DNA of 64,000 bases from JAWKUK01 sp964402175. GTDB taxonomy: Bacteria; Planctomycetota; UBA1135; GCA-002686595. Below the pieces are notes generated by a model that saw only the letters and a program-made list of their open reading frames with translations, had not been told where the DNA came from and did not search any database. The stretch covers positions 27,184 to 91,183 of the forward strand of contig CAYOBN010000010.1 in NCBI GenBank assembly GCA_964402175.1, written 5' to 3'. Positions 32,679 through 43,300 of this stretch are shown here, in pieces. The translations under genes were made by a program, and so were the position numbers. Within the stretch, counting starts at the first letter, position 1. Every line of letters starts with the position of its first letter.

Positions 32679-33580
32679 CCGACGAGCCCTCCGCGGCGCA
32701 GGATACCCAGCACGAGGTCGTCGAACGGGATGTCCGTGCGCGCCCGGACGTAGCCGAACTCGTTGCGCACGCAGAAGGACTCGACCGCGCCTGCGTGGGC
32801 TTCGAAGGCCTCTTTGTACCGCGCGAGCAAGCCGTCGGTGATGTTGATCTCGCGCGCCGTGCCGGACTCGTTGTCGACGAGCCGGAGGTCTCCGCGCAGC
32901 TCCGGGGCCTCTTCTTCGCGGTCGACGACGTGCACGACGTAGACCTGGTGCTTCAGGAAGCGCAGGTACTTCAGCGCCTCTTGGAACCCGTCGATGTCGT
33001 AGAAGTCCGAGAGGACCACCACGACCCCGCGGCGGCGCTCGCGGCCGATGAACTCGCGGAACGCGGGCGCCATGAGGGTCTCGCCCGACGGGCGCATGCC
33101 CTGGAGGAACTCGAAGAGGCGGAAGACCTTGCCGCGGCCCTTGAGCGCCCAGAGCCCCTCGGAGAGGCGGCCCGTGAACGGCAGCACGTTGACCGCGTCC
33201 ATGTTCGACATGCCGATGTACGCGAGCGCTGCGGCCACGTACGTCGCGTAGTTGAGTTTGTGCTCGCGACCCGCGTCCATCGACTCGGAGGTGTCGAGCA
33301 GCACCGTCAGGTGCAGGTTCTCCTCCTCGCGATAGAGCTTCAGGAACACCTCCTCGAGGCGCCCGAAGAGGTGCCAGTCGATGTGGCGTGGGTCGTCGCC
33401 GGGGACGTAGGGCCGGTGGTCGGCGAACTCCGCGCTGGAGCCCTTCTTGATGCTCTTGCGGTCAGCGCGCAGGAGACCGGCGAAGATCTTCTTCGCGACG
33501 ACGTTCAGCACCTCGAGGCGGCGCAGGAACTCGCCGTCGAACAGGAGCGCGGGGCGCTCGCGACGGGTGGCGGCGGCCAT
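32675..33580 (-). CDS. DUF58 domain protein
   Basis: A 301-residue cytosolic protein. The DUF58 signature RPYVPGDDPRHIDWHLFGR is at residues 57-75, followed by a VWA-like fold with LLDTSESMDAG (MIDAS) and VVVLSDFYDIDGF. DUF58 proteins nearly always sit beside MoxR ATPases, as here (11 bases downstream of moxR), and are thought to deliver VWA clients to the chaperone-like ATPase. It overlaps the BatA-like gene by ATGA. Confidence 0.94.
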   Translation of the reverse strand: MAAATRRERPALLFDGEFLRRLEVLNVVAKKIFAGLLRADRKSIKKGSSAEFADHRPYVPGDDPRHIDWHLFGRLEEVFLKLYREEENLHLTVLLDTSESMDAGREHKLNYATYVAAALAYIGMSNMDAVNVLPFTGRLSEGLWALKGRGKVFRLFEFLQGMRPSGETLMAPAFREFIGRERRRGVVVVLSDFYDIDGFQEALKYLRFLKHQVYVVHVVDREEEAPELRGDLRLVDNESGTAREINITDGLLARYKEAFEAHAGAVESFCVRNEFGYVRARTDIPFDDLVLGILRRGGLVG

Positions 33581-33591
33581 GGGGGAGCGCC

Positions 33592-34602
<1,011 letters not shown>

Positions 34603-34648
34603 GGCAAACGGCGGCGGGCGACGGGATTCAGGGGAGGCTGGATGGACG

Positions 34649-34674
34649 GCGCGCCGCCCCTGGAGGCGGCGCGC
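34649..34674 (-). promoter_or_regulatory. Leader hairpin upstream of moxR
   Basis: Perfect 10-bp arms (34649-34658 and 34665-34674) with a 6-base loop, 47 bases before the moxR start. No U-tract on the minus strand, so it is either a weak terminator for the small upstream gene or a stabilising leader hairpin following the -10 at 34681-34686. Confidence 0.5.
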
Positions 34675-34680
34675 GCTTGA

Positions 34681-34686
34681 ACTCTA
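34681..34686 (-). promoter_or_regulatory. Candidate -10 element for moxR
   Basis: On the minus strand GCTAGAGTTC, nearly identical to the site before the tRNA-Asp gene (GCTAGACTTC); 78 bases before the moxR ATG. Confidence 0.4.
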
Positions 34687-34708
34687 GCGGAGACGCACGG
34701 CGGGAGGG

Positions 34709-35038
34709 TCACTTCCCGTCTTCGTCGGTCGCCGCTTCGGGCTCGATGCCCTTGAAGTAGGTCTCCAGGTACTTGCGGTAACCGGCGGGCACGTCCTGGC
34801 GTTGGATCGTGTCCTCTGCCGCGCGCTTCTCTGCGAGGAACACTTCCTTCGCAGCGAGGTTCGTGCGGCTGCCGTCGTTCGCGACCTGGGTCTGCGTGAA
34901 GGTGCTCTTGCCGGAGGTCTGCTTGACGGAGACCTTCTCTTCTTCACGCGTGCTGTCCGTCCGACGGCCTTCCTCTGCGAGGAAGCTGTCGGTCGTGCCT
35001 TTTCCTGCTTTCAAACCGGGGCGCTGAACCAGCGCCAA
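34709..35038 (-). CDS. Small hydrophilic protein, possibly the detached C-terminus of the upstream gene
   Basis: A 109-residue hydrophilic protein rich in Lys, Glu, Ser and Thr, with a C-terminal segment VPAGYRKYLETYFKGIEP. A tail of the type VPxxYRxxVxxYF closes large coiled-coil membrane proteins in comparable planctomycete operons, in my recollection. The frame is the same as the upstream gene, which stops at 35066-35068; a second in-frame TGA follows at 35048-35050, and TTG 35038 is the first plausible start after them. ATGs at 35069 and 35051 are in another frame that ends after a few dozen codons. So this is either a separate gene with a weak start, or the 3' part of a gene broken by stops or an indel. 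Confidence 0.5.
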   Translation of the reverse strand: MALVQRPGLKAGKGTTDSFLAEEGRRTDSTREEEKVSVKQTSGKSTFTQTQVANDGSRTNLAAKEVFLAEKRAAEDTIQRQDVPAGYRKYLETYFKGIEPEAATDEDGK

Positions 35039-35065
35039 GGAGGCTTTTCATGTCCCCCCCGCCTT

Positions 35066-36181
35066 TCATGTGCCGCCCGGCTCCAGGTCCTTGAGCTTGA
35101 CCACCTTCGAGGGGTCGAAGTCTTCGAGGTCAGCGAGCTCGCCGTCGAAGTCCGCCAGGAAATCGAGCACGTCGCCGAGCATCGCGAGGTCGAGCTGGAG
35201 CTGCATGAGCTTCATCAGCTTCGCCTCGATCTCCTGCAGCTTCTTGAGGAGCTCTTCGAGCTCGGCGAGCTCCTGCTCCGAGAGGTCCTTCTTCTTCTCC
35301 TCGAGCTTCTTCTGCAGCTCTTCCTGGAGCTCCTTCAGGCGCTTCATGGCCTCGGCGTAGTCGCCGCGGTTGACGGCCTCTTCGAGCTTCGGGTCCTTCT
35401 GGCCGGGCGTCAGCTCGTCCAGCTTCTCCTTGAGCTCGCGCTCCTTCTCGAGGTCCTCGGCGCGCTGCTGCTCCATCTCTTCGCGCAGCTTCGCGACCTC
35501 TTCGAGGGCCTCTTTCTTCTCCGTCTCTTCGGGGTTGAGCTTGAGCTTCAGCTTCTCGAGCTCTTCGATCAGCTTCTCGCGCCGCTCCGACTCGCGCTTG
35601 CCGCGCTCCTCGGAGAGCAGCTCTTCGAGCTGAGCGAGGCGCTCTTCGAGCGTCTGCTCGAGCTCCTTGTCGCGCGCCGGTTTTGCATCGAGCATGCCTC
35701 CGAGCAGCACCGCACCGGCGAAGGCCAACGCGGGCAGCGGCAGCCAATACCCCTCGCGGGGCAAACGCAGCGGCACGACGGACTTCGGCTCCAGCTTCGC
35801 GGCGGCGGCGCTGGCTTCGACGCGCAGCGCGGCGGCCATGCCACCGGGCTCCGCGGCGAGCGACAGGGCCGAAGAGACCCGATCGGAGAGCCCGGCTCGG
35901 TCGTCGTACTCCTTCGCCAGGGCGAGGGAGGAGGGGCGCCGCAGCAGCGCGCCGAGGAGGCCCACGGCGAGCGATGCGGCCAGCAGCCCGCCGAGCAGCG
36001 TCGGCAAGGGCAGCGCAGGGAAGACGAACGCGACCGCGGCGCCGGCGAGCAATGCGTAGAAGAGGACCTGCACCGCGAGCTCCGCACCGTGGACCCGTGT
36101 CCAGCGGTTGCGCAGTCGCGCGAGGCCCTCGCCCACGGCATCGCCCTGAGGGACGGGCGGTGGCAGACCAGTGGTATCCAT
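35066..36181 (-). CDS. Membrane protein with long coiled coil (DUF4175-like), possibly truncated
   Basis: A 371-residue protein. Two adjacent membrane helices are at residues about 33-77 (LAVQVLFYALLAGAAVAFVF and LLGGLLAASLAVGLLGALL), a third is near 135-152 (LPLPALAFAGAVLLGGM), and a highly charged Glu/Lys/Leu coiled coil runs from about 160 to 345. This matches the large DUF4175-like proteins that open MoxR/DUF58/BatA operons in planctomycetes, but homologues continue beyond the coiled coil and this one stops at DLEPGGT. The continuation appears in the same frame after two TGA codons. ATG 36181 was chosen because the frame further upstream runs into the assembly gap. Confidence 0.75.
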   Translation of the reverse strand: MDTTGLPPPVPQGDAVGEGLARLRNRWTRVHGAELAVQVLFYALLAGAAVAFVFPALPLPTLLGGLLAASLAVGLLGALLRRPSSLALAKEYDDRAGLSDRVSSALSLAAEPGGMAAALRVEASAAAAKLEPKSVVPLRLPREGYWLPLPALAFAGAVLLGGMLDAKPARDKELEQTLEERLAQLEELLSEERGKRESERREKLIEELEKLKLKLNPEETEKKEALEEVAKLREEMEQQRAEDLEKERELKEKLDELTPGQKDPKLEEAVNRGDYAEAMKRLKELQEELQKKLEEKKKDLSEQELAELEELLKKLQEIEAKLMKLMQLQLDLAMLGDVLDFLADFDGELADLEDFDPSKVVKLKDLEPGGT

Positions 36182-36221
36182 GGCAAGGCGTGTCCCGGCG
36201 GGGAACCGTCGGACGCCTGTC

Positions 36222-36227
36222 AGTCTA
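36222..36227 (-). promoter_or_regulatory. Candidate -10 element of the coiled-coil gene
   Basis: Minus-strand GCTAGACTGA, 40 bases before ATG 36181. The leader between can fold into an imperfect hairpin (GGCGT pairing with ACGCC). Confidence 0.4.
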
Positions 36228-36251
36228 GCGCGCTTCCCGCGGTTGGCTCGA

Positions 36252-36381
36252 TTTTGCCCCTGCCCCGCATACCGAGGCAGCCCCGCGTCACCCGCCGCCT
36301 GAAAGCTGGAAGAGCGACGGCGCCGCTGGACCCCTCCGGGTCCAGCGNNNNNNNNNNGCTGTTTTTTGCCCCTGCCCCGCA
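36252..36381 (+). repeat. 18-bp direct repeat flanking the gap
   Basis: Identical 18-mers at 36252-36269 and 36364-36381 in the same orientation, with similar C-rich sequence after each. Either a real local duplication or the same locus assembled twice with errors. Confidence 0.7.
36348..36357. other. Assembly gap (10 N)
   Basis: Ten Ns, probably a placeholder of arbitrary size. The left side ends in a perfect 10-bp hairpin and the right side begins GCTGTTTTTTG. The 18-bp sequence TTTTGCCCCTGCCCCGCA occurs on both sides (36252-36269 and 36364-36381), suggesting overlapping or repeated contig ends. Confidence 0.95.
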
Positions 36382-36512
36382 CCCCGCGCCCCCCCCGCCC
36401 CCCCCGCCGCGTCAACGCGGCATGCGCGCGGGCGCGGCGGCCCCCGCGAGGCGCCAGCGGCGCCGTCCATGGCCCGCGGCCGCCCTGGGTGGCAGCGGGG
36501 CCTCCCCCGAGG

Positions 36513-39500
36513 TCAATCGCCGATCTCGATCTCGAGCTCGTCGAAGGCGTCCTCGAGGGCGATGTAGCGGCTGTCGGCTTCGTTCGGGTCGCGCACGACC
36601 GAGAACTTCCGGCTGTACGCGCGCCCGTCGACCGTGAGGGTCACCACGTAGTCGCCCGTGCCCGCCCGGCGCCCGCCGAAGCCGCGGCGCCGTCCAGCGG
36701 GGGCGGGTTCACCGCCAGCGCTGGCCGGCGGCTGGAACGCGAGGTTCCACTCGACCTTGTGCAGCCCCTTGTCGCGGGAGGCCTCCAGCACTTGCACCTG
36801 GTCGCCCGCGGCGTTGCGCACCTCGAGCTTGACGTCCTGTGCACGCTTCCCGAGCGAGTAGTGCAGGACCGCGCCGCTCGACGGCCCCGAAGCGCGGAAC
36901 GTGCGCGTCCGGTCGAGCGAGCGCCCGAGCCCGCGGCGCCACACGACGACGTCGGCAGGCTGGAAGAGGTGCGCCTCCGCGGCCACCACCTCGGGGGTGA
37001 TCTGCGACGTGATCGGCGCATCGAGGATCCAGATGCTGCGCCCGTGGGTGCCTGCGACGAGGTCACCGGTCAGCGGGTGCTGCGCGTAGTCGTGCACCGG
37101 CACCGTCGGCAGGTTGCCGTTCATGCGCGTCCAGGAGGCGCCGCTGTCGATCGAGACGTACGCGCCGAACTCGGTGCCGAGGTACAGCACGTTCGCCGCG
37201 TCCTTGTCCTCCAGGATCGTCCGGACCGAGCCCGCTTCGTCGGGCAGGTTCCCGCGGAGGCTCTTCCAGGTGTCGCCCATGTCGTTCGAGACGAAGACAT
37301 ACGGCGCGAGGTCGTCCGAGCGGTGCCCGTCGAACGTCACGTAGACACGCTTCGTTTCGTGGCGCGACGCCTTGATATCGCTGACATACCGGCGGCCGGG
37401 GATCAGCTGATCGATCGTGTCGCCTTTCGCGCGCTTCGCCGGTGCGCCTTCGCCGCGCGGGCGGCGGCGCTCGTAGCTGCGTACCTCGGCGCTCGGTTCC
37501 GTGGCGGGTTTCGCTTCCGCTGCGACCGCTTCGCTCGCCGCGGGAGCGCCTGCTCCTTCGCGGGTCGCGGTCCAGTCGAAGCGGAACGCGCCGCCCAGCG
37601 CGACGATCGCGCCGGAGAGGCCCTCCGCGCCCAAGGTCGCCGTCACGTCCATCGCGAGCGCGTCACCCTTGAACGTGAACGAAAGGCGCTTCTTCTCGGC
37701 GTCGTAGCGGCCGTTCTCGATGTTGCCGTTGCCGATCTCCGAGGTGATCTTGCCCGTGACCGCGCCGCCTTCGCCGAGGCTGAGCTCGAGCGTGAAGCGC
37801 CCGTCCTCGGGCTTCTCGATCCCTTGACCCGAGGCCTTGGCGCGCCAGGTGCCCGAGAGCTCGTCCGCTGCAAACGCAACGACCGTGGCCTTCGGAGCCT
37901 CGGCCGCCGGGGCCTCCGACTTGTCGAACGCGGGCTTCCCGTCGAGCGCCATCAGGTCGAGCCACGTCTTGCCGCCGTCGCGGGTGCACCAGAGCCCGCC
38001 GTCGTCCGTTCCGACGTACACGACGTCCGCGTCGCGCGGCGACTCGTGCAGCGCTACGGCCGAGCCGCGATCCGTCGCCGTGACTTCCGGCGAGATCGCC
38101 GTGAGGCCCTCGCCGCGATCCAGCGAGCGGAACACGTGGTTGCCCGCCGCATAGAAGATGCGCGAGTTGTGGTGCGAGAGCAGGAACGGCGTGTTCCAGT
38201 TGAAGCGATAGCGCACGTCGCTGTTCGAGCGCGGGCGGATCGAGCCGCCTTCACCCGTGCGCAGATTGCGCCGGCCCATGCCGCCGTTCTGGCTCTCGTA
38301 GTAGACGAGGTCGGGGTCGTTCGGATCCACGCGGCAGACGAAGCCATCGCCGCCGCCGACGCGGAACCAGTCCTCGTTGATGATCCCGCCGTCGCGCGGG
38401 CGGCTGGGGCCGCCCCAGGAGCCGTTGTCCTGCAGACCGCCGTACACGCGGTAGTCGCGGGTCGCGTCCACGCCGACGTTGTAGAACTGGCCGAGCGCGA
38501 GCGAGTTGTGGTGCTCCCACGAGTCCATGCGATCCCACGTCACGTAGATCCCGCCGTCGTTGCCCAGGATCATGTGACGCCCGTCGCTCGGGTCGATCCA
38601 GAGCGCGTGGTGGTCGACGTGGATGCCGTCGTTGCCGCCGTCGGACGTGAAGGTCACGCCGCCGTCGTTGGAGCGATAGAGCGACGTGCCCAGCACGTAC
38701 ACGTAGCGGTCGTCACTCGGATCGATGCGCAGCTCCGAGTAGTACATCGGCCGCGGGTTGACCGAGTTGATCCGGGTCCAGGTCTCGCCGTGGTCGGTCG
38801 AGCGGTACACGCCGCCGTGTTCGAAGCCCTCGGGGCCCTGGTTGTCCTGCACGTTCTCGCGTTGGCCGCCGAGGCTCGACGAGAACGGGCCCTCCGGCGG
38901 GCGACCGGCGACGTCGAAGCGATCGGCGCCGGGCTTCGGCGCTTCGCCGAACTTCACGGGGACACGCTCGACTTTGCCCTCGCGCACCACCTCGAAGACG
39001 ACCTCTTCACCGGCGCGCTTCTGGTAGAGGAGCCTGTCGAAGTCGCTGCGCTTGATGACGGGTTCGTCCCCGACGCGCAGGACGAGGTCGCCTTCGCGCA
39101 GGCCGGCAGAGAGCGCGGGGCCCTCTTCACCGAGCGCACCGAGCTTGACCCCGAGGTCCGCGTTCACGAGCGTCACGCCGAGCCACGCCGCATCCATTCG
39201 CGTCTGCGTGATGCGCTCGCTCTCGACGATCGCCAGCACGAGGCCCGCCGTCTGGCGCGACCAATCGATGCCGATGCGGCCCTTCTTTACGGTCGGCAGG
39301 CCCTGCGTGACCGCCTTCCACGTCTTGCCACCGTCGGTAGATTTGTGGATGCCCGAGTATTCGCTCCACTTGCGGAACGGATCGTTCGAGTCGAACCCGT
39401 CACGCCAGCGGTCGTACGCGGCGATCAGCAGCGTCTCGGGGTTCTGCGGGTCGAGCTTCACCTCGATCACACCGGTCGTGTCGTTCAGGTACCAGACACG

Positions 39501-40184
39501 CTCCCACGAGCGCCCGCCGTCGACCGTCTTGTAGAGGCCGCGCTCGTCGCTCGGACCCCAGAGGCGCCCGAGCGCGCCGACGTACACGACGTTCGGATCG
39601 GTCGGGTGGACCGCGATGGTGCTGATCTGGAACGTCGCCGCGAGGCCCGCATGACCCCAGGTCTTCCCTCCGTCGGTCGACTTGTAGACCCCGTCGCCCC
39701 ACGACACCGAGTTGCGCGGGTTCGGCTCACCCGTGCCGACCCAGACCTGGGTCGGATCCGACGGCGCGACCGCGATCGCTCCGATCGACGAGACCCGCTG
39801 CTCCTGGAACTGGTGGTCGTAGTCGATGCCCCGGTTCTTCGTGTAGACGACCCCGCCGGTCGCCGTCGCGATCCAGTACTCCGAGGCGTCGTTCGGGTTC
39901 ACCGCGATGTCGGTGATGCGGCCGCCCATGGTGGCGGGGCCGATCGAGCGCCACTCGAAGGCCTCGGTCCATTCTTTCGGCAGCGCTCCTTCGACCGTCT
40001 TCGGCGGGCGCGCCGGCAGGGGCTTCTGCTCAGGTGCCTTCTTTTCGGGTGCCTTCTGATCGGGTGCAGGCTCGTCCGCGGGCGGCGCCAGCGGCGGCGC
40101 GGTCGCGGTGTCCTGGGGGGTGACCGCTGCGCCGAGCGGCGCGAGCGCGAGGGGCAGCCAGAGCCAGGGGAAGGACGGACGCAT
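36513..40184 (-). CDS. BNR/sortilin-like repeat protein with PDZ and lipocalin-like insertions
   Basis: A 1223-residue exported protein; signal SFPWLWLPLALAPLGAA followed by a Pro/Lys/Ala-rich linker. Two runs of BNR/Asp-box repeats (VYKSTDGGKTWGHAG, LYKTVDGGRSWERV, YRSTDHGETWTRI, MGDTWKSLRG) form a VPS10/sortilin-like ten-bladed propeller. Two inserts interrupt it: a PDZ domain at about residues 330-418 (WLGVTLVNADLGVKLG, GLREGDLVLRVGDEPV), and a barrel-like domain at about 772-875 (LSGTWRAKASGQGIEK, FTLELSLGEGGAVTGK). The C-terminus has an FG/Ig-like domain. Related proteins are glycosyl-hydrolase-annotated, but no glycosidase acids are identifiable; binding or proteolysis-coupled quality control is equally possible. 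Start ATG 40184 places the signal peptide. Confidence 0.88.
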   Translation of the reverse strand: MRPSFPWLWLPLALAPLGAAVTPQDTATAPPLAPPADEPAPDQKAPEKKAPEQKPLPARPPKTVEGALPKEWTEAFEWRSIGPATMGGRITDIAVNPNDASEYWIATATGGVVYTKNRGIDYDHQFQEQRVSSIGAIAVAPSDPTQVWVGTGEPNPRNSVSWGDGVYKSTDGGKTWGHAGLAATFQISTIAVHPTDPNVVYVGALGRLWGPSDERGLYKTVDGGRSWERVWYLNDTTGVIEVKLDPQNPETLLIAAYDRWRDGFDSNDPFRKWSEYSGIHKSTDGGKTWKAVTQGLPTVKKGRIGIDWSRQTAGLVLAIVESERITQTRMDAAWLGVTLVNADLGVKLGALGEEGPALSAGLREGDLVLRVGDEPVIKRSDFDRLLYQKRAGEEVVFEVVREGKVERVPVKFGEAPKPGADRFDVAGRPPEGPFSSSLGGQRENVQDNQGPEGFEHGGVYRSTDHGETWTRINSVNPRPMYYSELRIDPSDDRYVYVLGTSLYRSNDGGVTFTSDGGNDGIHVDHHALWIDPSDGRHMILGNDGGIYVTWDRMDSWEHHNSLALGQFYNVGVDATRDYRVYGGLQDNGSWGGPSRPRDGGIINEDWFRVGGGDGFVCRVDPNDPDLVYYESQNGGMGRRNLRTGEGGSIRPRSNSDVRYRFNWNTPFLLSHHNSRIFYAAGNHVFRSLDRGEGLTAISPEVTATDRGSAVALHESPRDADVVYVGTDDGGLWCTRDGGKTWLDLMALDGKPAFDKSEAPAAEAPKATVVAFAADELSGTWRAKASGQGIEKPEDGRFTLELSLGEGGAVTGKITSEIGNGNIENGRYDAEKKRLSFTFKGDALAMDVTATLGAEGLSGAIVALGGAFRFDWTATREGAGAPAASEAVAAEAKPATEPSAEVRSYERRRPRGEGAPAKRAKGDTIDQLIPGRRYVSDIKASRHETKRVYVTFDGHRSDDLAPYVFVSNDMGDTWKSLRGNLPDEAGSVRTILEDKDAANVLYLGTEFGAYVSIDSGASWTRMNGNLPTVPVHDYAQHPLTGDLVAGTHGRSIWILDAPITSQITPEVVAAEAHLFQPADVVVWRRGLGRSLDRTRTFRASGPSSGAVLHYSLGKRAQDVKLEVRNAAGDQVQVLEASRDKGLHKVEWNLAFQPPASAGGEPAPAGRRRGFGGRRAGTGDYVVTLTVDGRAYSRKFSVVRDPNEADSRYIALEDAFDELEIEIGD

Positions 40185-40293
40185 GGGGGTCGCTCTCGTG
40201 GGGCGTCCGCGGCGCGACCGGATCAGGCGGGGACGGGCGCCGACGGCGAGGCCCACCCGCCCCCGACGCCGCGCCGCGTAGGGAACAGGGAAA

Positions 40294-40316
40294 CGGGCGG
40301 CGCCCGGCGCCGCCCG
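40294..40316 (-). terminator. GC-rich hairpin after the giant TPR gene
   Basis: Perfect 11-bp arms around a single C (40294-40304 and 40306-40316), 56 bases past the TPR stop on the minus strand, followed by TTTCCC. A terminator is likely. A TAGGAT at 40321-40326 (minus) just upstream could make it instead the leader hairpin of the BNR gene. Confidence 0.55.
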
Positions 40317-40371
40317 CCCCATCCTACGTCGTCGCTTTTCGCCCGGGCCTGGAGCGCGGGCAAGGGTTGTG

Positions 40372-43300
40372 TCAACTCCCCGCCCGGGGCGGCAGGCCGA
40401 GCGCCGCGCGGATGGCGGGGTTCTCCTGGCCCCCTCCGAGGGCGCGCCACAGGAGCGCTCGCCCGGCTTCGTCGAGCTCGTCCGCGGTGCAAGCGAGCAG
40501 CACGTCGATGGGGTCGGCGACCGCGCGGGACGGCTGCCGCTCGCGCAGCGCGCGCGCTGCCTCCGCGGTCGCCCGCGCGGCCTCTCGGTCGCCGAACTTC
40601 AGCAGGAGCCAGGCGTCCGAGATGTTCGGTTTCCGCTCGCCCCACTTCGGGTGCGCGACCACCTCGGCCCACAGCGCCTTCGCCCCATCGTTGTCCTTCG
40701 CGGTGGTCGCGAGCCAGTGCGCGAACGCGATCTTCCGCTCCAGATCGTCTGGCTTGGCCGCGACCTCCTGCGCGAAACGCTCGCGTTCGATCGAGCGCCA
40801 GCGTTCTTCGAGCTCGGGGCGCTTCGGCTGCTCCTTGTTCGCCGAAAGCCCACCCAAGAACTGCTGCGCGAGCGTGCTCCGTCGCCTCTGCGCGAGCTGC
40901 GTGTCGTCCCCGCACTCGCGCTCGATACGTTGCAGTTCGCTCTCAGCGATCCGGTTTGCTTCGTCGAAGAGACCGAAGCCGAGGTAGAGCGACACGAGCG
41001 GGTTCCCCTGCGTCCAGGACTGCGTCACCGGGTCGTAGACCCATCCGTCCGAGCTCTGGGTCCCGAGGCGCGTGACGAGCCCCTCCACTTCCAAGCCCTG
41101 CTCGCGCTCACCCACGGCGAAATGCGCCGCCGCGCGCATCCGCAGCAGCTCCGGCCATTGAGACGAACTGGAGTGACTCCAACTCGAGTAGCTCGTGCTG
41201 GACGAGTTTCCGGAGCTCGACGCAAAGCCGAAGCGTACGCTGCCACTGACGCCGGAATCGCGCCGGATCGTGGTGCGTTCGGAGAGCCCAGCGAAGGCCC
41301 TTCCGCGCACCATCGGCTCTGCCGCGGCCAGTTGCTCCAGCGCGCCGCGGCCGTCTCCTGCGCGCAATAGGATCCGCGCCAAGCGCAGGCGAAGCGTCGG
41401 ATCGTGGGGGTCCTTGGCGAGGGCTTCCTGGGCGTTCTCGACCTCGACCTTCTTGCGCTCTTGAGCCTCCGCGGTCGAAGTCTCTTCGCCGCGTAGCGCC
41501 GCCAGCTTGGTCTCCAGGAGCTTCTCGGTGGCTTCGAGCGACTTGTCCTCCGGGCGCTCGGCGCGCAGTGCGGCGAGCTTGGGCTCGAGGTCCTCCAGCG
41601 CGCCCCGCTGCATCATCAACCGCATCAATTCATGCGCCGCTGGCGGCACCGACGCGTTCCGCTGCCCGGAGCCGTACTGCATCTCGCCGAACTCATCGGT
41701 GTACCAGTAGTAATTCTCCTGGCTCTGAGAGGAGAACGGATTCTTGACCGCGAAGAACGCCCGCTGGAACAGCTCTTCTTCGACGGCGGCGTGGTCCCCG
41801 TCCACGTGGCGCAGCGCGCGCACGTGTTGTTGCACATTGCTCGGTGTGCGCAGTCGCTGCCCTGCCGGCAGGGCTTGGAACGCGGTGAGCAGCGCGCCGT
41901 CGTCGCCGCGGCGCACGTAGGCCGACAAGCGGTTGTGGTCACGCCGCAGTCCGACGTCGTTGCTCGTGTAGTAGTACCGCTGTGACGTGTCCGAGTAGCG
42001 CAGCCCGAGCGAGCCGAGCTGGGCGTCCAGCAGCGCCTCGAGTCCCTCGTGTTCGAGTACGGCCTCCTGGTGCAACTGCCGGAGCTGAACGACTCTGTTG
42101 TCGAGCTCCCAGCGTTCGTCGCCGTCCGGTCTCGCTCGGTCCCGATCGAGCCGCTTCAGGACATCCTCGAGGCGTGGGATGGCCGCGCCCCAGCGCTTCG
42201 CTGTGACGAGCGCGCGGGCATGGAGCTCGGCCAGCTCCAGATCGTTCGGCTGAGCCTCCGTAAGCCGCTCGAGGAGCGTGATGCTGCGCTCGGCATGTTC
42301 TGACTTGTCGCGCACGAGCGCGACGTAACGCAGCGCCAGGGCCGGGTCCTCCGGGGCTTGCTCGAGCTGCTCGGTGACCCGCGCCAGCTCGCGGCCCTCT
42401 TCGTCCGCTCTCTGGTACTCGGAGTACATCCACTCTTTGCGCAGCTCGGGATCGACCAGGTATGCCGCGACCTCGGCCAGCGCCTCCTCCTGACGCCCGA
42501 GCGAGCGCAGGAGCGAGAGCTTCATCGCGAGGTGCTCCTCCGGCTTCGATGCGATCGCTGTCAGTTGGGCATGCAGGGCGAGCGCCCGCTCGTACTGGCG
42601 CTGCTCCAGGAGCAGACCGACGATCGCTTGCAGCGCCTCTTCACCCTCGGGGTCGGGGAACGTACCGAGCATCACTTCGATCGCGCGGTCGAGGTCGCCG
42701 GCCTCGATCAGCAGCTTGCCGTACTCCTGGGCATGTTCTCGGCGCGTCCACTCCTCGCTGTTCCCTGCGAGGAGCGCCTCGTACCAGCGGCCGGCTTCTG
42801 TCAGGTCGCCGCGCTCGCGGGCGGCACGGATCAGGATCGGCGCCACTTGGTTCAGTTGATCCGGGCGCGCCGCGATACGCTCCAGGTGCGCGGCCGCTGC
42901 CTTCGTATCACCGGCCTCGGCTTCGAGCTGCGCGAGCTCGAGTCCAGCCAGCACGTCGTTCGGATCGGTCGTGACCCGCGCGCGCAGCTTCTCCCGGCGC
43001 TCGTCGAGTCGACCGAGCTCGCGATAGAGCCGCATCACCCGGGGGCCGACTTCGTTGCGCTCGTAGTCGTTGCCCTCGACCAACAGATAGAGGCGTTCGT
43101 AGGTCGCCAGTGCCTCTGCGACCTCGCCCGATTCGTAGAGGAACTCTGCGAGCTGGCGCTGGGTGCTCGTGTCCCGGGCCCCGCTCTCTTCGATCACGCG
43201 CCGCTGCGCGGCCAGCGCATCCGACCAACGCTCCACCTGCTTGTACAGCCGCGCGAACACGTTGTGGCGCGCCTTCTCCGTGGGCTCGAACATCGCCTCC

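Larger units (their letters stand above)
36182..36512. other. Intergenic region containing the assembly gap and hairpins
   Basis: No gene. Besides the 10 Ns it holds a 10-bp perfect hairpin (36324-36333 with 36338-36347) ending exactly at the gap, a 7-bp hairpin at 36406-36421, and a 6-bp-arm palindrome at 36450-36464 that could serve the BNR gene ending at 36513. C-rich runs between 36382 and 36405 are low complexity and may be poorly assembled. Confidence 0.6.

Noticed and set aside
36382..36405. C-rich runs as a possible functional element
   Set aside because: They adjoin an assembly gap and resemble the opposite contig end, so assembly error is more likely.
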